From: an uncultured Oscillospiraceae bacterium
Lineage (GTDB): Bacteria > Bacillota > Clostridia > Oscillospirales > Ruminococcaceae
NCBI GenBank assembly: GCA_934526065.1
Contig: CAKSZX010000005.1
Coordinates: 78,304 to 142,303 of the forward strand
Reading direction: 5' to 3'
DNA: 64,000 nt
A program made the position numbers and the translations under genes. Under the pieces are notes generated by a model. That model saw only the letters and a program-made list of their open reading frames with translations. It did not search any database and was not told the DNA's origin. Shown here in pieces: positions 53,739 through 60,085 of this stretch (positions are counted from its first letter, which is position 1; every line of letters starts with the position of its first letter).

Positions 53739-55600
53739 TGCCGATTAAATATGTACCGTTTATACCGGAGCCGATTGATGGACAAGCTGTGCTCGGTAAC
53801 TTTAACAGAATATTAAGATACAAGGGTGCTGACGATGTTTCGATGACACTTCAACGAGGTATGCCCTTGTATGAAATGGAAAAACAGGAAACCGTGGGAG
53901 AAAATGCCGACGGCAATATGGTCATTCGCGGCGAATGTGTTTCTGCTTGTGCCTATCTTAAAGAGCAAGGTATTCAGGTTGATCTTGTTTATATTGATCC
54001 TCCTTTTGCCAGTGGAGCTGATTATGCTAAGAAAGTATATATCCGCCGTAATCCTAAAGTGGCTGAAGCTATCGCACAAGCTGAGCAGAAACTTGATATT
54101 GATGAACTCAAAGTCTTTGAAGAAAAGATGTACGGTGATGTATGGGATAAGGAAAATTATCTCAACTGGATGTATGAGAACTTAATGGCGATTAAATCCA
54201 TTATGAGTGAAACGGCTTCTATATATGTTCATCTTGATTATCATATAGGGCACTATATGAAAATTTTATTGGATGAAATTTTTGGGGAAATGAATATGAT
54301 AAATGAAATCATATGGTGGTATCCCAGCGGTAGTGATCCTTCAGCTTGCTTTAACAGAAAACATGATACGATTTTTTTGTATTGCAAGAATAAAGATTCA
54401 TATATTTTTAATTTTGATGATGTTGCCATCCCATATACTGCAAAACAATTAGAACGTTTTAAAGAAACAGATGAAAACGGAAGAAAGTTTTATTGGAACA
54501 CAAATCCACGAGGCGAAAAAGTTAAAACATATATGAAATCTGGTATTGGTGAATATGATGTATGGAATATTGGCATAGACGCTACACTTAACAAACAATT
54601 ATCATATGCAACAAGTAAACCGCCAAAACTGCTGGAACGAATAGTAAAAGCATCGTCAAATAAAAATATGGTTGTCGCTGACTTTTTTGGTGGTAGTGGT
54701 GTTACTGCTGCTGTAGCTAATAAACTTAATCGTAAGTTTATTCATTGCGACATCGGACTTAATTCTATTCAAACAACCCGTGACCGCCTTGTTGCTGACG
54801 GCGCTGAATTTGACGTGCTTGAAATTAAGGACGGCGTTCAGCTTTACCGCAACCCTGTTCAGACGATGGATAAAATCAAATCATTGATTCCCGGACTTAA
54901 AAACGAGGATTCTCTTGACTCCTTCTGGGAAGGTGCAATTTCCGATAGCAAGCTCGGTACAGTTCCCGTCTATGTTCCTAACCTTATGGACAGCTCATCA
55001 AAACTTCTTGACAAAGTGACCATGAACCGTATTATTCATCAGGCTATACCAGATTTGGATAGCAACATCAAAAAAGTAATTGTCTATTATATAGATATTA
55101 CCGACGAAGCCGAGATTCAAAAGTTTATAAAAGATGATGACAGCACAAATATTGAAATTGAGCTGAGAGATCTAAAAACAATTCTTGATGATGTCATAAT
55201 CGGAGATTATGCGGAATTTCACACCGAAGAAACCTACGATGATTTATTTGGCGGATATGCTGTCACCATTGATAAATTTATCAGCGACCGTGTGCTTTCA
55301 AAAATAGCTGAGTTCAACCAAAAAGCACTACTTAATTCTTCGACAAAGAAGCCGTATAAGCCCATCGAAATCAGCGATGATGGCTTGGAACTTATTGAAT
55401 TCCTGAGCGTTGACTGCACTTCCACCGAGGGTAAATGGAATTCCGACAGCGAAATCAAGATTGACAAAAACGGTTTTGTCATTGTAAACGGAAATAAAAC
55501 AAAGGACTTCTGGGGCGGAAAAATCCGCTGCGAACAAAAACCGCTTCGCCTGAAAATTCGCAACATCTGCGGCGACGAAACGGTGTGGGAGGTGCATTAA
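53738..55600 (+). CDS. mod: Type III DNA methyltransferase, Mod subunit
   Basis: 620 residues. Beta-class N6-adenine/N4-cytosine methylase: catalytic motif IV YIDPPFASGADY (near 85-96) before the AdoMet motif I VVADFFGGSGVTAAVA (near 312-327). The target-recognition domain lies between (about 165-300) and a C-terminal domain follows that should contact Res. The segment near 54260-54720, coding for the recognition domain, looks more AT-rich than its flanks, as when such domains are exchanged. The start overlaps the previous stop by one base. It modifies the host site and gives specificity to Res. Confidence 0.92.
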   Translation: MPIKYVPFIPEPIDGQAVLGNFNRILRYKGADDVSMTLQRGMPLYEMEKQETVGENADGNMVIRGECVSACAYLKEQGIQVDLVYIDPPFASGADYAKKVYIRRNPKVAEAIAQAEQKLDIDELKVFEEKMYGDVWDKENYLNWMYENLMAIKSIMSETASIYVHLDYHIGHYMKILLDEIFGEMNMINEIIWWYPSGSDPSACFNRKHDTIFLYCKNKDSYIFNFDDVAIPYTAKQLERFKETDENGRKFYWNTNPRGEKVKTYMKSGIGEYDVWNIGIDATLNKQLSYATSKPPKLLERIVKASSNKNMVVADFFGGSGVTAAVANKLNRKFIHCDIGLNSIQTTRDRLVADGAEFDVLEIKDGVQLYRNPVQTMDKIKSLIPGLKNEDSLDSFWEGAISDSKLGTVPVYVPNLMDSSSKLLDKVTMNRIIHQAIPDLDSNIKKVIVYYIDITDEAEIQKFIKDDDSTNIEIELRDLKTILDDVIIGDYAEFHTEETYDDLFGGYAVTIDKFISDRVLSKIAEFNQKALLNSSTKKPYKPIEISDDGLELIEFLSVDCTSTEGKWNSDSEIKIDKNGFVIVNGNKTKDFWGGKIRCEQKPLRLKIRNICGDETVWEVH

Positions 55601-57097
55601 ATGGCGCAAAGTGTCACGTTATACAACCTTCTTATTTCTTGTCCCGGCGACGTAAGAGATGAAGTAACTTTGATTGAAAACGCAGTTAATGAATTCAATG
55701 AATTGTATGCTGATCCATTGGGTATAACAATAAAAACTCAACATTGGAGTAAAAGCTCCTATGCACAATCCGGTGGAAAGCCACAAGCTTTGTTGAATGA
55801 GCAGTTCATAAATAAATGTGATGCTGCCGTCGCAATCTTTTGGACCAAATTCGGTTCGCCTACGGATAAATATGGTTCCGGCACGGAAGAAGAAATTGAA
55901 ATTATGCTTCAATCCGGAAAGCAAGTATTTATGTATTTCTCTGATAAACCCATTTCTCCGTCTCAGATGAATGATGATGGATATAAAAAAATTCAAGCAT
56001 TTCGTGAAAAATATAAAGATCGTGGCATCTATTTTACATATTCATCGGATGACGAGTTTAAGAAACTGTTTTTCGCCCATCTTTCGAGGCACTTCCTATC
56101 TGACAATAAGTTGAAAGAGATAACGGCTGACAGGGTTTCTGAATTAAAACTAATGGGCATCGATGAAAATGGCAAGCTAACAGAAGAAGCATCCGTATAT
56201 CCTTTTAGGTTAAACACCAAAACAACAATGCATAAATTTCTTGATATGATTCGATCAATGTATCAGGAAATTGCAGGAATAAATGTAGGCAAACGAACTA
56301 CTGTAAACAACTCTTTCTTATCTGGATTTACAAGATCGGTAGATATAGATGATGAAGAACGAAAATTTATCATAACAGTTGCAGAACAGTTGAAGTTAGG
56401 GCTTCCCGATGATTTTTTTGATTTGGGCAACCTCAGTAAGGATTCGCTGACTTCAAATATTATGACCGGACCAAATTTGAAAGGAACTCCAGAAGAAATA
56501 CAGAAATATAGAAAAATCGAAAAATTGCATGAAACCATATCCAACGCATTGGATTGGGCGCCCGTTGAAACAGCGTTTTCTAACAAACTCTGCATAAGAT
56601 TGGCTATTCAAAATTGTGGAAAAGCAATAGATGAGGATGTTGAAATATCTTTTGTAATCCCTAAAAATTCACTATTGACTTTGAATGAGTTTCCTCAATT
56701 TAAGAATAGTGAGATGGGATATCTCTTAAACGATTGTGATATGAGCGTTTTGTTTGGAATTAACAGTACATCCGAATATTTGGAATACTCCGAATCCGAA
56801 AGAAATCGTGCTGCCAATTACACTCCTCATCCTTATGGATTACCCGGATATATTCCAAACTATAGCGACGGTTTTATTGAAGAGTTGAATGATGTTTTTT
56901 GCTATTCAGTTTATTCAAGTGGCGACAACTATATTGCAAAATTGAAGGTGGATTACATAAAACACAATACAACGGTTGCATTCCCGTCAATTCTATTTGT
57001 TAAAGACGAAATCATAGAAATACCTTATAAAATTACATCTAAAAATAATCCTGATGTGGTCGAAGGGGTATTAAAGGTTCAAAATTCTAATGTTTAA
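55601..57097 (+). CDS. DUF4062 (TIR-related) protein linked to type III R-M
   Basis: 498 residues, starting at the base after the mod stop. The N-terminal 165 residues are a DUF4062 domain: LLISCPGDVRDEVTLIENAV, CDAAVAIFWTKFGSPT and SGTEEEIEIML (Glu near 96-100), a fold related to TIR and nucleotide-processing domains found in defence and signalling proteins. The remaining 300 residues match nothing I know and may be the sensor part. Coupling to res-abi-mod suggests an effector acting when restriction fails. NAD or nucleotide cleavage is inference. Confidence 0.75.
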   Translation: MAQSVTLYNLLISCPGDVRDEVTLIENAVNEFNELYADPLGITIKTQHWSKSSYAQSGGKPQALLNEQFINKCDAAVAIFWTKFGSPTDKYGSGTEEEIEIMLQSGKQVFMYFSDKPISPSQMNDDGYKKIQAFREKYKDRGIYFTYSSDDEFKKLFFAHLSRHFLSDNKLKEITADRVSELKLMGIDENGKLTEEASVYPFRLNTKTTMHKFLDMIRSMYQEIAGINVGKRTTVNNSFLSGFTRSVDIDDEERKFIITVAEQLKLGLPDDFFDLGNLSKDSLTSNIMTGPNLKGTPEEIQKYRKIEKLHETISNALDWAPVETAFSNKLCIRLAIQNCGKAIDEDVEISFVIPKNSLLTLNEFPQFKNSEMGYLLNDCDMSVLFGINSTSEYLEYSESERNRAANYTPHPYGLPGYIPNYSDGFIEELNDVFCYSVYSSGDNYIAKLKVDYIKHNTTVAFPSILFVKDEIIEIPYKITSKNNPDVVEGVLKVQNSNV

Positions 57098-57150
57098 GTT
57101 TTGCAATTGAGACAAACGGGCACGAGAGGTTGACTCCTGTGCCCGCTTTG

Positions 57151-57528
57151 TTATTTGTAGATGAGCTCTTTACTTATCACCTCAGTTGCTCTGCTACGGA
57201 TATTGTTCATCCTCCTCACCCAAAGCATTTGGTCGGTGGATTTGAGTTGTTCAGTCACACCTTCCTTTTCGGCGTATTCTTTTACCAGCCGGAGAAAAAG
57301 TTGTTGCGCCTGTTCTTCGGTATCGGCGAGATGGGAATGGAGTTTGCCGGAAGTGAGTAAATTGTAGTACAGCACCTTATGATGTTGCTTCAAATATCGT
57401 TTGTGCCTTAATGCCCACATGCCGATATTACCCGTTTCTTTTTCCGCCGGTAATGACAAGTCCGGCAAGAGATAGTCACCAATCTGTGTATAAGTACCGC
57501 CGAGTTGTTCAAATAATGTGTCAGTCAT
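57151..57528 (-). CDS. tnpV: TnpV-like protein
   Basis: 125 residues. The text LFEQLGGTYTQIGDYLLPDL and LRHKRYLKQHHKVLYYNLLTSGKL is that of TnpV proteins first named on the mobilizable transposon Tn4451; function unknown. AAAGGAGGT lies before the ATG at 57528. It is transcribed against the defence operon. Its presence supports a Tn4451-like mobilizable ancestry of the element. Confidence 0.85.
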   Translation of the reverse strand: MTDTLFEQLGGTYTQIGDYLLPDLSLPAEKETGNIGMWALRHKRYLKQHHKVLYYNLLTSGKLHSHLADTEEQAQQLFLRLVKEYAEKEGVTEQLKSTDQMLWVRRMNNIRSRATEVISKELIYK

Positions 57529-57701
57529 AGTAAAAACCTCCTTTGATACTTAAATTGTATCAAAAGAGGTTCTCTTTTTCGAACGTGCGATTTATGAATT
57601 TGCAAATTTTGCCCGTGCCAAAAATTACAGCGAATATTTCCGAACTTGTGCCACTTTTTACAGCGAACATAACAAATATTCAGCGAAAATTCAGCGCATA
57701 T

Positions 57702-58289
57702 TCACTCATTTGTTTTCAATCCTCGTATCACTTGCCAACGAGGAAATTCCTGAAGCACACAAATATGCCAATCGGATTTTCGGGTAATAGTGCGAAAGTA
57801 TTTTGAGCAGCAAAATTCTATTAAATAGACTTTAGGTATATGATTCATATTGTTCCTCTTAAACGCTTTAACATGTCCTTTCTTGCACCAATTATTGATT
57901 GACGTTGTGCCGTAGCCGATTACTTTTGAAATTTCGCTTGTGGTCATCACATCGGGATATTGCGAAAAAAGTTCTGTGTAATACAGTTTCATTTTTTCAA
58001 GAACCTGTTCGGGTACTTCGGTTTTCATTTTCACTGTATAGTTCCCCTTGTACCAACCCGCCGGTGCGGAATAGGATTCGGGAAATACTTTTCTCTTTTC
58101 AAGATATATAATAACATCGGCCTTTTTGATTTTGTAACAGCGAGTTTTCTTGCCCGTGTATTCGCACGGTATCTTGCCGCTGCGAAGCAAATACAAAGCC
58201 GTTGATTTACTGATGTGGCAGATTTGATAGAGTTGGTCTTTGGTAATAACATCAGGGATTGAATCCCAGTTGATTGCGGTTTCATCCAT
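57702..58289 (-). CDS. Double helix-turn-helix protein at the right end
   Basis: 195 residues with two DNA-binding segments: an HTH_17-like one (ITKDQLYQICHISKSTALYL, about 15-34) and a second (MTTSEISKVIGYGTTSINNW, about 115-134). GAGGTG precedes the ATG. It lies beside attR and close to three arm decamers, so it may be the directionality factor or a repressor for excision. I know of no named family for the two-HTH form. Confidence 0.7.
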   Translation of the reverse strand: MDETAINWDSIPDVITKDQLYQICHISKSTALYLLRSGKIPCEYTGKKTRCYKIKKADVIIYLEKRKVFPESYSAPAGWYKGNYTVKMKTEVPEQVLEKMKLYYTELFSQYPDVMTTSEISKVIGYGTTSINNWCKKGHVKAFKRNNMNHIPKVYLIEFCCSKYFRTITRKSDWHICVLQEFPRWQVIRGLKTNE

Positions 58290-58533
58290 AGCAATACACC
58301 TCGTAAATATTTTTGTCGGTGCAGGTTTTCCCGTGTATTGCTGTTGTTGATGTGTTTATTCTGTTCTTTCCACAGTTCTTTCCAAAATAGTGCCTGTTCT
58401 TTCCAAAAACAACGAAAATGCCGTTATTCGAATTCACCTGTATTTAACGGGATTTCTGCGGCGCAACCACCCAAAAAGCCTTAAATATCAAGCTTTTCGG
58501 CGAATACAAAGCCCCCTAAACAGCCTCCAAAAA
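58290..58533. other. Right end of the element, non-coding
   Basis: 244 bases with three direct copies of GTTCTTTCCA (58363-58372, 58375-58384, 58396-58405) and no convincing gene. The copies are in inverted orientation to the two at the left end, and the 21-bp step between the first two left copies matches that between the last two here. Confidence 0.65.
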
Positions 58534-58586
58534 AGTAGGTCGGGAGATCCCCGGCGCAAGAGTTCAAATCTCTTCATCTCCGCCAA
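58534..58586 (+). repeat. attR, 53-bp copy of the tRNA-Ser 3' end
   Basis: Identical to 41354-41406. It is not a complete tRNA: the 5' half is missing. Confidence 0.92.
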
Positions 58587-58592
58587 TATGTG

Positions 58593-58618
58593 AAAAATCC
58601 GCTATCCGGCGGATTTTT
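58593..58618 (+). terminator. Original tRNA-Ser terminator, displaced by the element
   Basis: AAAAATCCGC / GCGGATTTTT six bases after attR. In the uninterrupted chromosome it would follow the tRNA directly. Confidence 0.8.
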
Positions 58619-58702
58619 ATTTTTATATAATTCTCAAAACAAATTTTTCCTAAATCAAATTATTTAATTTATATTTTTTATCATTAAATTCAAGAAAATA
58701 GT

Positions 58703-58719
58703 TGTCGAATAAAGTCGAA
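58703..58719 (+). promoter_or_regulatory. Tandem 0A-box-like sites before the Spo0A-C gene
   Basis: TGTCGAA at 58703-58709 and AGTCGAA at 58713-58719, parts of a perfect 10-bp tandem repeat (GTCGAATAAA twice, 58704-58723). TGTCGAA is the core of the Spo0A box. A 14-base palindrome ATGATAATTATCAT follows at 58725-58738. Confidence 0.6.
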
Positions 58720-58784
58720 TAAATATGATAATTATCATAATATGTTAAAATGCAGGTATAAAAGTTATTTAACGGAGAAAACTT

Positions 58785-59141
58785 ATGTACACTGCCCAAA
58801 CAAAACATACACTTGAAAATTTAGGCATTACAAGGAAATACAAGGGATATTATTATTTGTCAGATGCCGTAGAAATCGTAAATTTAAATGAAACGGCTTT
58901 ACTGAATGTCAGCAAGCAGATATACAGCCCCATATCCCTTAAATATAATTGCAACAGCCGGACAATTGAAAGAAATATCCGCACCGTTATCCTAAACGCT
59001 TGGAAAAATAATAAATATCAAATAGAAAATATAATGGGCGTAAAACTTACATCTCCCCCTACGGTGACGGAATTTATCGACGGTTTGGCGTATTATGTAA
59101 AAACAAGAAATAATACATATGAAAATATCATACAAATGTAG
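58785..59141 (+). CDS. Stand-alone Spo0A C-terminal-domain regulator
   Basis: 118 residues matching only the DNA-binding domain of the sporulation regulator Spo0A: LGITRKYKGYYYLSDAVEIV, then IYSPISLKYNCNSRTIERNI, which is the recognition HTH region, and ILNAWKNN. There is no receiver domain and no phosphorylatable Asp, so it must be controlled by level or by other partners. GGAG precedes the ATG. Two 0A-box-like sites lie in front of its own gene and two in front of the surface-protein gene 1.3 kb downstream. Confidence 0.82.
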   Translation: MYTAQTKHTLENLGITRKYKGYYYLSDAVEIVNLNETALLNVSKQIYSPISLKYNCNSRTIERNIRTVILNAWKNNKYQIENIMGVKLTSPPTVTEFIDGLAYYVKTRNNTYENIIQM

Positions 59142-59171
59142 CTCCTATTAAAGGTCACCGGCCGCAATTTT

Positions 59172-59356
59172 GCCTCCCTTGTACCCACGGGGCATGACAT
59201 GCAAAGGGAGGTGGTTTTCGCAAGAAAACCGGAGGGATTGACCTTGATACGATAATCAGATTTTCAAGCGAATTCACAACCGAATATCGTATATAAACAA
59301 AATATTTTCAATCTCTCAGTCAGCTACGCTGACAGCTCTCTTTACCAAAGAGAGCC
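59172..59356. repeat. 185-bp intergenic repeat, copy A
   Basis: It starts GCCTCCCTTGTACCCACGGG and ends CTTTACCAAAGAGAGCC, with inner palindromes (CTCCCTTG ... AAAGGGAG; CAGTCAGC ... GCTGACAG). Copy B at 59526-59713 differs at a modest number of positions. These are likely non-autonomous palindromic elements. Confidence 0.8.
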
Positions 59357-59419
59357 TTGCTTTGTGGATTGCTTATGCCAAATTGCGGTTACAAATAAAC
59401 ATATTTATAAAATAAATCC

Positions 59420-59464
59420 GTAGGGGCGTTCATTGAACGCCTATGCAAACCACAGGTTTGCACA
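59420..59464. repeat. 45-bp palindromic unit, plus orientation
   Basis: GTAGGGGCGTTCATTGAACG followed by CC-TATGCAAACC-ACAGG-TTTGCACA: two small palindromes side by side. An inverted copy lies at 63240-63284 and a variant at 63343-63364. Confidence 0.75.
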
Positions 59465-59525
59465 TAAACAACCTGTTTACATCAAATTTTGACTGTAAAT
59501 AACAGCCCCAAAAATCACCGACACA

Positions 59526-59713
59526 GCCTCCCTTGTACCCACGGGGCATGACATGCAAAGGGAGGTGGTTTTTCGTAAGAAAACCGGAGAGATTGACCTT
59601 GATACAATAATCTGATTTACAACCGAACTTGCAACCGAACATCGTATATAAACAAAATATTTTTCAATCTCTCAGTCAGCTGTCGCTGACAGCTCTCTTT
59701 ACCAAAGAGAGCC
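59526..59713. repeat. 188-bp intergenic repeat, copy B
   Basis: Second copy of 59172-59356, same orientation. A partial inverted copy of its end is at 63429-63476. Confidence 0.8.
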
Positions 59714-60024
59714 GGGTTTGCGGTTTATTTGATTTTATGTTTTGCAATTTATTGTGTAATTTATACAAAGTGTTTACTTGATAGTTATATATCTGTACAA
59801 AAAATATGGCAAATACAAAAATATTATCGCAAAATATTGACAAAATATCGTAATAAGAGTAGGTTTTAAGCATACGCTTTGTAAAAATATTATGATTTAT
59901 TTCAATAATCTTTATGGAAAGGGAGGTTTAAAAATCAAATATTTATCGGACTTTTGCCTAAAAGGTTCTTACCGGTTTGTAACTTTTAATTGCAATTAAG
60001 TCCGTTTATTTATATATTTTAAAA

Positions 60025-60041
60025 TGTCGAAATATGTCGTA
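60025..60041 (+). promoter_or_regulatory. Tandem 0A-box-like sites before the surface-protein gene
   Basis: TGTCGAA at 60025-60031 and TGTCGTA at 60035-60041, again 10 bp apart and in the same orientation as those at 58703-58719. Confidence 0.5.
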
Positions 60042-60085
60042 ATTTTTACTCATAGCGAAATCAAATATTTGAAAGGATAAACATA

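Larger units (their letters stand above)
41354..58586. mobile_element. 17.2-kb integrative mobilizable element in tRNA-Ser
   Basis: It is bounded by perfect 53-bp direct repeats, has a tyrosine integrase at the left end and an HTH protein at the right, and carries mobC, a relaxase, a RepA-like ATPase, TnpV and defence-type cargo. No type IV secretion genes are present, so transfer would need a helper element. The decamer TGGAAAGAAC occurs twice inside the left end, and its complement three times inside the right end and once before int. The integrase frameshift and the shortened relaxase suggest the element may be immobile now. Confidence 0.92.
59142..60024. other. Repeat-rich intergenic region
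   Basis: About 880 bases with no credible gene. It holds two long repeats and one palindromic unit, each listed separately; the last 300 bases are AT-rich spacer without a clear promoter. Confidence 0.7.

Noticed and set aside
41354..58586. Prophage
   Set aside because: No capsid, terminase, portal, tail or lysis genes; the mob, rep and TnpV set fits a mobilizable element.
58390..58593. ORF across the right end of the element
   Set aside because: It covers arm sites and attR and shows no protein-like features.
59172..59713. CRISPR array
   Set aside because: Only two long repeats with unequal internal structure; no regular short repeat-spacer pattern anywhere in the window.
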